Position numbers and translations under genes: made by a program. DNA of 64,000 nucleotides from Burkholderia sp. OK233 (GTDB taxonomy: Bacteria > Pseudomonadota > Gammaproteobacteria > Burkholderiales > Burkholderiaceae). Positions 44,580 through 54,012 of the stretch are shown here, piece after piece. The notes beneath the pieces were generated by a model that saw nothing but the letters and a program-made list of their open reading frames with translations, searched no databases and had not been told where the DNA came from. The stretch lies in NCBI RefSeq assembly GCF_900230185.1, contig NZ_OCSR01000002.1, positions 372,001 through 436,000 on the forward strand, in the 5' to 3' direction. The number at the start of each line of letters is the position of its first letter. Position 1 is the first letter of the stretch.

Positions 44580-46262
44580 TCACGGTTCGGCGCACGCGAA
44601 ACTGCTGGCGAGGTTCACATTACCCCTGCCGCCATAGTGGGGAAACAGCGGATAACGGCACAACGGACGCGAGCGTCCGTTGGTCGCGGCCGCGATATCC
44701 GTAGCGGTCAGCGTTTCGGGCGATACGCCACGCGTCACCCAATTGTCGAGCGCGCCCAGCAGATCCACCGAGGGGATAAACACCCCGCTGCCATGTTGAA
44801 AACCCGGCACCATGTAGAGCCGCATGAACGCATTGACCTGGTCAACGCCGAAGCGATCGATCAGCGCTTCGTAGTAGGCGATCGTCTGGTTCGGGCTGAT
44901 GACTTCGTCGGCAAGGCCTTGCAGTGTGATGAGCTTGCCGCCCCGCGCGATGTAGCGTGCCAGGTCGGGGTTCATCGCGCCGATCGTCTGTGAGAGCGCG
45001 ATGAGCTGTCCGCGATATTTGCCGGGATGAAGCGGGTCGAATCTGAGCGAGTCGAACTCCGCATCGCGAGCCACGAAGTAGCGGATGTAGCCGTCGCCCT
45101 GCGCGAACAGGTAGCCGTTGGCGAAGAAGGTCGGCACCGGCATGCGCCCGGCTTGATGTCCCAGCCCGAGCAGGCCGGTCAGATGCGTGCCCTGAAAAAT
45201 GTTGTAGCCGCGATAGCCGCTCACGTTCCACGCCAGCTTGTAGGCCAACGACAGACCGTCGCGCATTACCAGCAAGGTGGCGAGTTGCGGGTCGGTGAGA
45301 CACTCGTCGTGCGAGGGGGTTCGTCCGGCGCAGCGCAAAGAGGCGATGATCTCCGTTTCGTGTTCCCGGCACCCGCCGACGTCGCTAACGATGCCGTCCG
45401 CAACGCCATCGAGCCGGTCGCAGACCGCCAGCGTGCGTTGATACACGTGCTCGAGCAATTGCGGTGGAATGAAACCGCCGGGCGTCGCGTATTCCGCCTG
45501 ACCAAGCTTCACGCCCATCAAACGCACGCCGGAAAAATTGAGCGCGGGCGAATTGGCGATCACGCCGTCGTAGTCGTCGGGATAGCGCTGCATCACCGTG
45601 TAGCCTTCGCGGCCACCCGTCGAGCCGCCGGCGAAATACATCCGTTGCGGCGGCCGGCCGTAAGCGCGTGCAATCAGCGCGAGCGCGGCGTCGTGCGTTT
45701 TCTTCAGATGCGCGTAGCCGAAATTGGTCACCGCTTCGTCCACGAGGCCGAAGACCGCGAGCGACGAATCGCCCACATGCCCCGAGTCGTCGCCGAAGGT
45801 CGCATAGCCTTGCGCGAGCGGTGCGCGATCCGGAGAGAACGGCATCACGCCCGTCCCGCTCACCACCACGCCGTTATAGCCCCCGCCGCCGATCTGCAGC
45901 GCGCGGCCGTTCCAGCGGCGCGGCAGATTCAGGTCGAAGCGGATATCGGGCGTGCTGGCCTTGAGCGCCTTGACGCGCCCGGTGATACGGCAATATTCGC
46001 CACCTTGCTGATTGCCGGGCGCCGTGGCCGCCACCATCGCCGCGCTTTCGATCTGCACGCCGGCCGTGGGAAAGGCGATCAGTTCGGGGGGCAACACCGC
46101 GCCCGCGAATTCCGCGCAACGCATGGCGAGCGGCGCCTCCTTGAGCGCGGCGAATGCCTGCGAGACGTTCATCAGCGATAGCGCTGCGCCGGCCACCGTG
46201 ACGACCGTGCGTGAACGCCCTATGAAAAACACATGACGCGCACGGCGCACACGCGCCCTCAT
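44580..46262 (-). CDS. Tannase/feruloyl esterase family alpha/beta hydrolase, disulfide cysteines replaced
   Basis: 560 residues. An Arg-rich start and hydrophobic stretch end at SQAFA (about residue 38), a likely signal peptide. The nucleophile motif is AGGSTGGRE (S214), the Asp is in LADEV (D452), and the His in PGFQHGSGVF (H490). The Ca-binding loop CDRLDGVADGIVSD is kept. In the fungal and bacterial enzymes a CS-D-HC arrangement links Ser and His through a disulfide; here both Cys are Gly. It probably cleaves an aromatic or acyl ester in the periplasm or outside. The ATG overlaps the stop of opgC (ATGA at 46259-46262), which decides the start. Confidence 0.9.
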   Translation of the reverse strand: MRARVRRARHVFFIGRSRTVVTVAGAALSLMNVSQAFAALKEAPLAMRCAEFAGAVLPPELIAFPTAGVQIESAAMVAATAPGNQQGGEYCRITGRVKALKASTPDIRFDLNLPRRWNGRALQIGGGGYNGVVVSGTGVMPFSPDRAPLAQGYATFGDDSGHVGDSSLAVFGLVDEAVTNFGYAHLKKTHDAALALIARAYGRPPQRMYFAGGSTGGREGYTVMQRYPDDYDGVIANSPALNFSGVRLMGVKLGQAEYATPGGFIPPQLLEHVYQRTLAVCDRLDGVADGIVSDVGGCREHETEIIASLRCAGRTPSHDECLTDPQLATLLVMRDGLSLAYKLAWNVSGYRGYNIFQGTHLTGLLGLGHQAGRMPVPTFFANGYLFAQGDGYIRYFVARDAEFDSLRFDPLHPGKYRGQLIALSQTIGAMNPDLARYIARGGKLITLQGLADEVISPNQTIAYYEALIDRFGVDQVNAFMRLYMVPGFQHGSGVFIPSVDLLGALDNWVTRGVSPETLTATDIAAATNGRSRPLCRYPLFPHYGGRGNVNLASSFACAEP

Positions 46263-47365
46263 CCGTAACCCGCGCGCTTGGCAGCCGTGCGCGACCGCGG
46301 CCCTTTCCAGTCGTTCCAGCCGCGCGCGATCATCAGTATCGCGCCGATGGCGACCAGATCGCCACCGAGTCCAACCAGCGTGCCGCGAAAGCCATGGAAC
46401 ATATGCGGCGTCGCCGTATCGACGATCAACGACACCAACGTGCCGGCGACGAAACACACAAGCCCGGTCCGGCCGACCGTCACCACGGCGGGCAACCGCT
46501 CTGCGAGCCACGCGATGCTGCCCATGCGCACGAACCGCGCAGCGAGCCAGGCAATGACGATAAAGTTGATCACGCGTTCCACGGAAAGGTTCTGTTTAAG
46601 CACGCCGGGCAGCGGCTGCGTCAGCACAAAGAGTTTAACAATGGCGAACGCCAGCACCGCGACTACCGCGGCGCGTGTGAACCAGCGCGCCGTGCGCGCG
46701 GCGTGAAAGCGCTCACTGACGGGTTGCACCCGGCACAGAATGCCGAGCACGAACATCAGTTGCCATGCAAACGGATTAAAAGCCCAGTCGGCCATATCGT
46801 CAATGCTGAATAATGCGGCCAGCGGCCGGGCGAGCGCCCAGATCGTCACGCTCAAGCCCAGCGCGGCGAGCGAACAACGGCGCGCCAGCGGCACCACGAA
46901 CGGCACGCAAAGCGCAAAGATCACGTACATGGGCAGCACGCTCGACAGATACGGCTGGCGCCGCAGCACGGCAATATCGAACGCTTCGCGCAGCGGCTGA
47001 ACCGCGAATGGCTGCCAGCCGGTCAGATCGACCATCGGCTGGTTCAGATGCAATAGCGCGAGGACGGCGCCGGACAGCAGCGTCAATACGGCCGTCAATA
47101 GATAGGCGCGATAGATCTCCCAGCAGCGCCTGACGAAACGCATCTTCGCCGCACTTTCGCCGCGGCCCGCGAGTACCGTTGTATACGCTGCCGCTGACGC
47201 ATAGCCACCGAGGAATACGAACACTTCCGCCGAGTCGCACAGCGCATACGCGTGCAACATCAGATGTGACAGCGTGCTACCGGGAATGTGGTCCAACACG
47301 ATGATGATCAACACGACGCCGCGGAAGAAATCCACTTCGATCGAGCGTCCGCGGCGGGTGTCCAT
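46259..47365 (-). CDS. opgC: OpgC-like acyltransferase domain protein
   Basis: 368 residues, about ten membrane helices. The N-terminus (SIEVDFFRGVVLIIIVLDHI) carries the RG and DH pattern of the OpgC family. OpgC adds succinyl groups to periplasmic glucans. It is the first gene of a pair with the tannase-family enzyme, whose start overlaps its stop; the pair may add and remove acyl groups, which is only inferred. Confidence 0.9.
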   Translation of the reverse strand: MDTRRGRSIEVDFFRGVVLIIIVLDHIPGSTLSHLMLHAYALCDSAEVFVFLGGYASAAAYTTVLAGRGESAAKMRFVRRCWEIYRAYLLTAVLTLLSGAVLALLHLNQPMVDLTGWQPFAVQPLREAFDIAVLRRQPYLSSVLPMYVIFALCVPFVVPLARRCSLAALGLSVTIWALARPLAALFSIDDMADWAFNPFAWQLMFVLGILCRVQPVSERFHAARTARWFTRAAVVAVLAFAIVKLFVLTQPLPGVLKQNLSVERVINFIVIAWLAARFVRMGSIAWLAERLPAVVTVGRTGLVCFVAGTLVSLIVDTATPHMFHGFRGTLVGLGGDLVAIGAILMIARGWNDWKGPRSRTAAKRAGYG

Positions 47366-47952
47366 TCAGGTTCTCGTAAGATGGCGCGTGCGTGCAATGC
47401 GCCGTGAAAAGCGCTCATACACAGGGTGTTCCATGTAGGAACTCCATGAGAATAGAACGTTCCCATCGATACCGTGCGCCGCGTCGACATGCGCTGACAA
47501 CCTCCCTCTAAATGCATTCGGAGTGCCAGCAATCTGAAAATCAGATGTCGGCATGCAGTAATACTGAGTCGTCACGCCTTGGCTGATGAAAAATCTTGCA
47601 GCAAGTTTTGCGGCTTTCGATGCATCCGGCACGAGCACGATCGGTAAAGGTCACTGAAAAAAATCACCGATTGCGATGCGCGATTTTTTTCGCTTTTTTT
47701 CATCGTAGGATGGATTGATGCATGCCCGTCGAACCTCTCGCGTTTCGCGCGATGCCACCCCTCGACGGCGGCCACTCATGTGGACCGGACACGCTGCCGG
47801 GCTGATCTTCGATCTCCTGGCTTGCTGAGCGTCATTACGACGTTTTCCATTTGCCGTTGCTGACTTTGCCGTCACCGGTGCGCTCCGGTCCTTCCACTCT
47901 CGCCCTGAACGGCAGCGCCTCGCGCACCGCCTTCGCACTGGAAGATAACCAC
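47366..47952. other. AT-richer intergenic stretch, possible remnant
   Basis: 587 bases between divergent genes. A minus-strand frame (47366-47638, GTG start) encodes LVPDASKAAKLAARFFISQG and more, with ordinary amino-acid composition but no family I recognise and no clear RBS. T-rich runs at 47688-47699 (TTTTTTTCGCTTTTTTT nearby) follow a weak hairpin. It should carry the opgC promoter on its left and the acyltransferase promoter on its right. Confidence 0.35.
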
Positions 47953-49137
47953 ATGAACAACAGGATTGCAGGCTTCGACGGATTGCGCGCGATTGCAGTC
48001 CTGATGGTCTTTTTTCAGCACCGTCTATTCGGCGACATCGGCGAAATTGGCCATCTCGGCGTGTGGATCTTCTTCGCGCTGAGCGGCTTTCTGATCATCG
48101 GCATTCTGTCCGCGCAACGCGCGCGCATCGAAACAAACGGCAGCCGGTTCGGTGTGGAACTGAAGCGCTTTCTGTTTCGCCGCACGTTACGCATTTTTCC
48201 GATTTACTACCTGATGCTGGTGGTGATGTGCGTGCTGATGGCGCTCGGGATGGCGAGCCCAGAACTAGCGAGTGGCATGCCATTTCATTTCGCCTATCTG
48301 TCGAACCTCTGGATCGGCTCGGTGCTGCATTACTGGCCGGGGCGTTACTCGCATCTCTGGAGTCTCGCGATCGAAGAACAGTTCTATCTCGTGTTTGCGC
48401 CGTTATTGCTGCTGGTTGCGGCGCGGCGGCATCGCGCGGTGTGCCTTGCGATCGTCGCGGTTGGACTGGTTTCGCTGCTGGCGATGCGTGCGGCACAGTG
48501 GCAGGACGTCACGATCTATACGCATCCGCTGACCAACTTCTGGCTGCTGGCGCTGGGCGGGATTGGCGGCTTGTTGATCGCCGGGAAAGAGAGCCGCGTG
48601 CGCGTCATGCTCGGGCATGGCATGACGCTGTTCGTGCTGAGCGTTTGCCTGGTGGGGTTTTGTGCGACTGAGCCCGTGTGGAGTGAGTTGGGCAGTTCGC
48701 TGGCCTTCACGATGGTGAGCGCCTTGTATGGCCTCTGCATCGCAGCGCTGGTGTGTTCGATTGCGTGCTGCCGGAATGCGGCAGTGATCGGCCTGCTTGA
48801 AACCAGCTGGCTGGTGAACTTCGGGCGTATCAGCTACGGCTTTTATCTCTATCACAATCTGATTCCCGACCTGACCCGCAACCATCACGTCACAGCGTTC
48901 TTCGGCGGTACCGTGCCACTGTGGGCACACATCGCCGGGATTGTTGCGTCGTTCCTGATTTCGCTGACGATGGCCGTACTGTCCTGGCGGCTGATCGAAG
49001 CACCGATTCTTCGCCTGAAAACGCGGCGTGCGCCGTTGGACACCACGACGCCAATGGCTACACAAACGCCGGCCACTTTTGCCGCTCGCAACGGGCATGC
49101 GTTGAGAGATAAAAGCACCGCTTCGGACGCCGCCTGA
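47953..49137 (+). CDS. Acyltransferase 3 family membrane protein
   Basis: 394 residues, about ten helices. The start, NNRIAGFDGLRAIAVLMVFF, has the RAIAV motif, and FRRTLRIFPIYYLML follows; HLWSLAIEEQFYLVFAP and RISYGFYLYH are further signatures. It transfers acyl groups to surface or periplasmic carbohydrates or lipids (OafA/NodX type). The last 50 residues are a polar tail. It follows a divergent opgC-like gene, so two membrane acyltransferase systems are side by side. Confidence 0.92.
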   Translation: MNNRIAGFDGLRAIAVLMVFFQHRLFGDIGEIGHLGVWIFFALSGFLIIGILSAQRARIETNGSRFGVELKRFLFRRTLRIFPIYYLMLVVMCVLMALGMASPELASGMPFHFAYLSNLWIGSVLHYWPGRYSHLWSLAIEEQFYLVFAPLLLLVAARRHRAVCLAIVAVGLVSLLAMRAAQWQDVTIYTHPLTNFWLLALGGIGGLLIAGKESRVRVMLGHGMTLFVLSVCLVGFCATEPVWSELGSSLAFTMVSALYGLCIAALVCSIACCRNAAVIGLLETSWLVNFGRISYGFYLYHNLIPDLTRNHHVTAFFGGTVPLWAHIAGIVASFLISLTMAVLSWRLIEAPILRLKTRRAPLDTTTPMATQTPATFAARNGHALRDKSTASDAA

Positions 49138-49328
49138 AGGAATCACCCATTACGTTCCGCTTTCATGCGACTTGAGTAAGGGCGCGGTATCATGCGGCCT
49201 CACTTAGCCGGCTGCTTCGACCCTTGCGCGACACGCAGGCACTGAACAGGCCGAACGATAAAAACAAGCCACTGCCCGCGCGAACTCCGGTCCATCTGGT
49301 CCGCGCGGTTGGCTCGCGGACTTCAACG

Positions 49329-50123
49329 ATGTTTCATTTCAGTTTCGCCAACGGCGTGCTTGGCGCGAGCCTCCAGACGCTCAGCCTTTACGCGCTGCTC
49401 GGCATTGTTGCGGCGCTTTTGCTGGGCGGGATGGTCAAGGGCGTGGTGAGTATCGGCGTGCCGCTGGTCGCCATGCCGATTCTCAGCCAGTTCATGCCGA
49501 TCAAGGAGGCCGTTCTATTGCTGTCGATGCCGATCATTCTCGGCAATATTCCACAGGCGCTGGAAGGCGGCGACATGCTGCCGACGGTCCGGCGCATTGC
49601 CGCGCCGTTGATCGGCACGGTGATCGGCAACATCGTCGGCGTGAGCGTACTGATCTCGCTGGCGCCTCATCGCGCGCAGGCTGCCGCGGGCATATTGCTG
49701 ATCGTCGCGGCGCTGCTCCTGTTGCTTTCGCCGCGGCTCACGCTGTCACCGGCATGGGCGAAGCCGGCGGGCTTCGTATTGGGCTTCGGGGCAGCGGTGA
49801 TGGAGAGCATCGCTTCGGTGCCGGGGCCTTTGCTGGCGATGTATCTGATCGCCACGGGCGCCACGGGAAAAGTCTTTACGAAGCAGATCGCGATTATTCT
49901 GGTGGTTTCGATTATCACGCTGGTTGCCACGTTTAGCGGCGGTGCGCATGCCAGTTGGAGCGATCTGGTCATTTCGGCCTGCGCGAGTGTGCCGGTGATC
50001 GTCGGCATGCTATTGGTGCGACCGCTTAGAGACAGATTGCCGCCGGGCGCGTTTCGCGTTCTGGTTCTGGTGTTCGTTCTGGCAGCCGCTGCGCAAATGG
50101 TCTGGAAATCCGGGGTTTTATAG
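49329..50123 (+). CDS. TauE/SafE family sulfite/anion exporter
   Basis: 264 residues, about eight helices. VKGVVSIGVPLVAMPILSQF and GAAVMESIASVPGPLLAMYL are typical repeats of the TauE/SafE family. It probably moves sulfite, sulfonates or other small anions across the inner membrane. The ATG at 49329 starts the membrane part; the frame is open to 49224. Followed by a small Pro-rich gene in the same direction. Confidence 0.9.
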   Translation: MFHFSFANGVLGASLQTLSLYALLGIVAALLLGGMVKGVVSIGVPLVAMPILSQFMPIKEAVLLLSMPIILGNIPQALEGGDMLPTVRRIAAPLIGTVIGNIVGVSVLISLAPHRAQAAAGILLIVAALLLLLSPRLTLSPAWAKPAGFVLGFGAAVMESIASVPGPLLAMYLIATGATGKVFTKQIAIILVVSIITLVATFSGGAHASWSDLVISACASVPVIVGMLLVRPLRDRLPPGAFRVLVLVFVLAAAAQMVWKSGVL

Positions 50124-50209
50124 GGCTTTGGGCTGCGCGTGCCAGCCAAACCTTGCCGTGGAACGCGTATTGCTCGTCATTGCTCATAGCAATCCACCGG
50201 AGAGCCATC

Positions 50210-50383
50210 GTGGCTAACTTGCCCAATCCCCCGAACGAGCACGAAAACAGCCCGGATGAAGACCCGGGCAGCCCGCCTACCGAGGTCTCCAAACCTGTTG
50301 GCGATGCCATTCCCACCCCGGTCGAACCGGGTCTCGATCAGCCGCTGCCGGAAAAAGGCGACACGCCACCACCCGCAAAGTGA
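50210..50383 (+). CDS. Small proline-rich hypothetical protein, 57 aa
   Basis: GTG start at 50210 with CGGAGAG at 50198-50204. The product is rich in Pro, Glu, Asp and Asn (NPPNEHENSPDEDPGSPP), with no hydrophobic helix. It is probably disordered. It resembles the small protein at 7080 in composition but has no clear sequence alignment. Family unknown. Confidence 0.5.
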   Translation: MANLPNPPNEHENSPDEDPGSPPTEVSKPVGDAIPTPVEPGLDQPLPEKGDTPPPAK

Positions 50384-50430
50384 CGTTCCCGCTCTCGTGG
50401 CGGCGCCAGAACCGTGGCAGCCGCCCGGCT

Positions 50431-50982
50431 TTAGCGTGAGCCGAAAGACACGACCTTCCGCCCCTCGAGACTGACTTCGACCGCCTCGGCGCACGGTGCC
50501 TGACAAGACGTGCCATCGACGGTGGCCCCGGCGCCCGGGAGCGTCTCGGTGATGATAATGGCTTTGATCACCCTGGCATCATCGGTCACGACCGTTTCCA
50601 GAAGGAGCGCCACTCCGCTGTCATACTGGATCGTCATCGTACCGGTGCAATCGGATTTGACCGTGTAGACGCCGCTTTGATTTCCGACGAAATCAGTCTG
50701 GCCGCCCTTTGGCGCGCCGCCGACGGTACCGGTGTCGATCCGCGTAAAGTGGCCGGCCCCGTCGAAGGTCACAAGCGCAACGTCGTTCAGTAGCTGTTGC
50801 GTGACAAACGGATGGACGCCCCCCGCCGAATCCAGCAATCCGATCAGGTGCCCTTGCGCGCTGAATCCGTACGCGCCGTTCAGCGTCGCGAGCGAGCACC
50901 TCTCGGCGGCGTTTGCCGCGCCGCTGAGCGCCAGAAGCGCCATGGCGGTGGCCGACAGAACGCTTATACGTTTGCTATTCAT
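50431..50982 (-). CDS. Secreted hypothetical protein
   Basis: 183 residues with a good signal peptide: MNSKRISVLSATAMALLALS then GAANA and AERC. The mature part has five Cys and a beta-rich pattern (GAYGFSAQGHLIGLLDSAGG, VYTVKSDCTGTMTIQYD). Proteins of this look are common in Burkholderiaceae and function is unknown. ATG 50982 has AAGGAG 7-12 bases upstream, which decides the start. Confidence 0.75.
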   Translation of the reverse strand: MNSKRISVLSATAMALLALSGAANAAERCSLATLNGAYGFSAQGHLIGLLDSAGGVHPFVTQQLLNDVALVTFDGAGHFTRIDTGTVGGAPKGGQTDFVGNQSGVYTVKSDCTGTMTIQYDSGVALLLETVVTDDARVIKAIIITETLPGAGATVDGTSCQAPCAEAVEVSLEGRKVVSFGSR

Positions 50983-51529
50983 GTTCATCTCCTTCGTAAG
51001 CAAATCAGACGTTCAATTCAATTCATATATTTCGCCTACCTAACTGAATTGAGCGAGCCATTCAAACCGGTTGAACAGGCACACCCGTACACGGCCGACG
51101 CTGTTCGCGCAGCCTGCGATAAAAGGACGAAACCTGTCTTCAGGATTGCGTCCAGCGGAAATACGGCGCGGTATCTTCGGCGATTCGAGCAGCGCAAACG
51201 TGCGGTGCCGGAGGGCCGGGAGCGGAAGATAGTGATGGGTGAATTGCTTCACCGGCAAATGATTTATAGCCCGGTGCCGGCGGATGCGTGCGGAGGAATC
51301 GCACGGAAATCCGCGCATTGGCTGACTTCGTGAGTCAGCGGCGCATTAAGATTGCACCGCGAAATTCAGTATAGGCCGCGCATCCGGAAAAATCGGACAA
51401 AAGCGCGGCGGATTATAACGACGGCGCGGATGCTGCCCGCTCATGCAATGCGGGCGCACCCTGGCACGCAGCCGGACGTATTGACACTCATATTGACGCT
51501 CATATTGACGTTAACCCGCGCAAAGCGGA
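50983..51529. other. Intergenic stretch with a short tandem repeat
   Basis: 547 bases with no supported gene. Three 12-base units (TATTGACACTCA, TATTGACGCTCA and TATTGACGTTAA) lie in tandem at 51479-51514, just beyond the 3' end of the FtsH-like gene. I see no strong terminator. Confidence 0.45.
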
Positions 51530-53434
51530 TCAAGCGGCAGCCGGCTCGTGGACGATCTTCAGCGCGCTCTTGTGTTCCTTGATTAGCCGGTACACCGCAA
51601 CGCCAGGAACCGTCTCCCGCTCGAGCAGTTCGTCGGCAATGGCACGCAGCACGGGCTCATACGCCTGCAGCAGCCCATAGCACAACTCGTTCAACTCCTT
51701 GAGCAGCACGTTGGCGTGCTCGATGGCGCTCCTCATTTGCAGGCCCGCGTACTGCGACGGCAGCGCCGCGAGGCTGAACAGATCGCCATCGCGGTTGAAG
51801 CCGAACTTCGACACCATGTCGAGGCTGATGCGCGACGCTTCCTGCAGATCCGACGCGGCGCCGCTCGACGCTTCGGAGAACGTGAGAATTTCGGCGTTGC
51901 GACCGCCGAGCAGGACCTGAATCTCGTTGCGGATCTCGGTTTCGCGGTAGAGGTGCTTGTCCTGTGCCTTGGTGATGAGCGCAACACCCAATGCGCCGCC
52001 ACGCGGCAAGATCGTGACCTCTTCCAGCACACCGGTGCCGAGCAGCGCGGCAACGAGACCGTGCCCCGCTTCGTGCACCGCGATACGCGTGCGTTCGTCC
52101 TCGCTCAGTGCCCGCTCGGCGCCGCTCACGTCGCCGATGCGCGCAATCTTGATCGCCTCCATGAAATGCTTCGCGGCGATTTCCGTCTCGCCGGCTTTGC
52201 GCGCGACCAGCCCCGCCTGATTCACGACCATCGCGACCGTTGCCGGAGACAGGCCGGTGGTCAGGCGAGCAAGTTGGTCGTAGTCGATGTCGGCGGCCTT
52301 CGACTTCAGTCTCTCCGCATAGAAGCGGAAAATTTTCGCGCGGTCTTCGCGGTCGGGCAAACGGACCTGCACCGTGCGATCGAAACGGCCTGGCCGTCGC
52401 AACGCCTCGTCCAGATTGTCGGGATGGTTCGTGGCCGCGACGATGATGACACCTTCATTCGAAGCGAAGCCATCCATTTCCGCCAGCAACTGGTTGATGA
52501 TGCGATTGCTCTCGGCTTCGACGGGACCGCCGCCGGTATCCGTGCGCTTGGCGAGGCCGTCGGCTTCGTCGATGAAGATCACCGTGGGGGCATTCTTGCG
52601 CGCGAGTTCAAACAAATGTTTGACCTTCTGGATGCCGACGCCGTAATACTTCGCACTGAAGTAGCTGCCGGTGATCGAAATGAAGTTCGCGCCGCATTCG
52701 CCGGCGAGCGCCTGAGCAAGCCGCGTCTTGCCGACGCCCGGGCCGCCGACCATCAGAATGCCGCACGGTGCGCGTACGCCCATTGACGTGAACTGCTTCG
52801 GATCGGACAGATAGCCGCGAATGTCCGCGAGCGCCGCCTTCGCTTCACCCGCGCCGATCACGTCGTCGAACCGCAGCGTAGGCGCCTTGCTGAGAAGCGA
52901 TGCGCCGCCTCTCATCTCGCGGCGCATGAACCACACCATGCCGCCGATCAGCAACAGCGGCAACAGCAAGCTGATCGCGTCGCGCACCTGGTTGAACACC
53001 GGCACCCAGCGCGATGCGCCGGTGCGAATATCGGCGTCGGGCAGCCAGACGAGCTGATAGGACGAGGCCTGGTCAGCTTTGGGTTCGCCGAGCAGCAGTG
53101 CGTGCGAAAACGTCGCGTTATGGTCGGTGACGAAATATTTCGCGCCGTCACGTTTCGACACGAGAATCGCGTTGGGGCTCACACCAATCGCGACCACGTT
53201 GGCGTCGTGAATATCACGCAGCATTTGCGAAGCGTCTTTCTCGTCATGTGTCCACGCCGAGGGATCGTGACGCATCTGATTCGCGATGCCGGTAAGCGCC
53301 GGAATTGTCTGCGCTTCGCGCTGCTGATAAAACCAGCTGCTCAGTGCGAGCAATACCGCGATGAATACGGCACTGACCCCAATGGCGATCTTGCGTGCGC
53401 GTCTTTTCCCAAGCGAGTTCTTTCCCGGCTTCAT
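51530..53434 (-). CDS. FtsH-like AAA+ zinc metalloprotease
   Basis: 634 residues. There are two membrane helices (about 15-37 and 155-170) with a small periplasmic domain between. The AAA module has Walker A GGPGVGKT at 230-237 and Walker B VIFIDEAD at 285-292. The protease has HEAGH at 454-458. It degrades membrane and cytoplasmic substrates using ATP. The pore loop reads YYG where canonical FtsH has FVG, and the N-terminal part diverges, so it is a paralogue rather than the housekeeping ftsH; that is inferred. It appears monocistronic. Confidence 0.92.
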   Translation of the reverse strand: MKPGKNSLGKRRARKIAIGVSAVFIAVLLALSSWFYQQREAQTIPALTGIANQMRHDPSAWTHDEKDASQMLRDIHDANVVAIGVSPNAILVSKRDGAKYFVTDHNATFSHALLLGEPKADQASSYQLVWLPDADIRTGASRWVPVFNQVRDAISLLLPLLLIGGMVWFMRREMRGGASLLSKAPTLRFDDVIGAGEAKAALADIRGYLSDPKQFTSMGVRAPCGILMVGGPGVGKTRLAQALAGECGANFISITGSYFSAKYYGVGIQKVKHLFELARKNAPTVIFIDEADGLAKRTDTGGGPVEAESNRIINQLLAEMDGFASNEGVIIVAATNHPDNLDEALRRPGRFDRTVQVRLPDREDRAKIFRFYAERLKSKAADIDYDQLARLTTGLSPATVAMVVNQAGLVARKAGETEIAAKHFMEAIKIARIGDVSGAERALSEDERTRIAVHEAGHGLVAALLGTGVLEEVTILPRGGALGVALITKAQDKHLYRETEIRNEIQVLLGGRNAEILTFSEASSGAASDLQEASRISLDMVSKFGFNRDGDLFSLAALPSQYAGLQMRSAIEHANVLLKELNELCYGLLQAYEPVLRAIADELLERETVPGVAVYRLIKEHKSALKIVHEPAAA

Positions 53435-54012
53435 GAGTCACTTCCAAAAACGGGCCAAAGGGGGCCCCAATACTGGTCAAATACAGGTGTAGCGGTGGGT
53501 AGTCCGGCGATTTGCATCGTCGAATTTGGGGGGAGCGATCGGCTCCTTGAAAGCGATGACCTGTTGTTCCGGCGCACAGTTTATCAGCGCTATATTCACT
53601 GCGTATTCTGCATACCTGAAAGTCACCGCGCCCTATTAAAAAGCGGTCAATATTGCAGTAAATCGCGGAATATTAGAGGCGCCTATCCAAACATGCTGGC
53701 GGGTATATAAGCCGGTGTTGGGTGTGACGCAGGGGGGAGCCGAGCGAGCGCCCGGCGAGGACGACACATGTGTGACGATCCCCAGCCGGTTGCTCGGCCA
53801 AGTCCGGGGGTCTCTGTTGCAACACCCCCGAACGTCCGATGGGCAAGGCGCCCAACGGTTTCACAGCTGAGCGGCGAACCTCTGTGGGCCCGTCCGCATC
53901 ATTACCGCACTCTCAGGTCCTTCTTTTTTATTTGCCGGTACCTTGTGGCACCGATCTTCTCTCCTGCAACTACCCCCGATCCTCGCAACCTTTCCCTTCA
54001 GCAGATCCGGAC
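53435..54012. other. Gene-free stretch with several potential hairpins
   Basis: 578 bases. Between 53800 and 53900 there are successive pairings: GGGGGT/ACCCCC (53806-53811 and 53824-53829), GGGC/GCCC near 53841-53853, and CACAG/CTGTG near 53862-53886. A T run occurs at 53923-53936. No protein frame is convincing. An RNA gene or structured leader is possible; I recognise no known riboswitch. Confidence 0.3.

Noticed and set aside
53720-53960. Known riboswitch (glycine, guanidine, TPP) in the structured stretch
   Set aside because: CTCAGGT and paired GC stems recall parts of glycine aptamers, but the conserved core order is absent.
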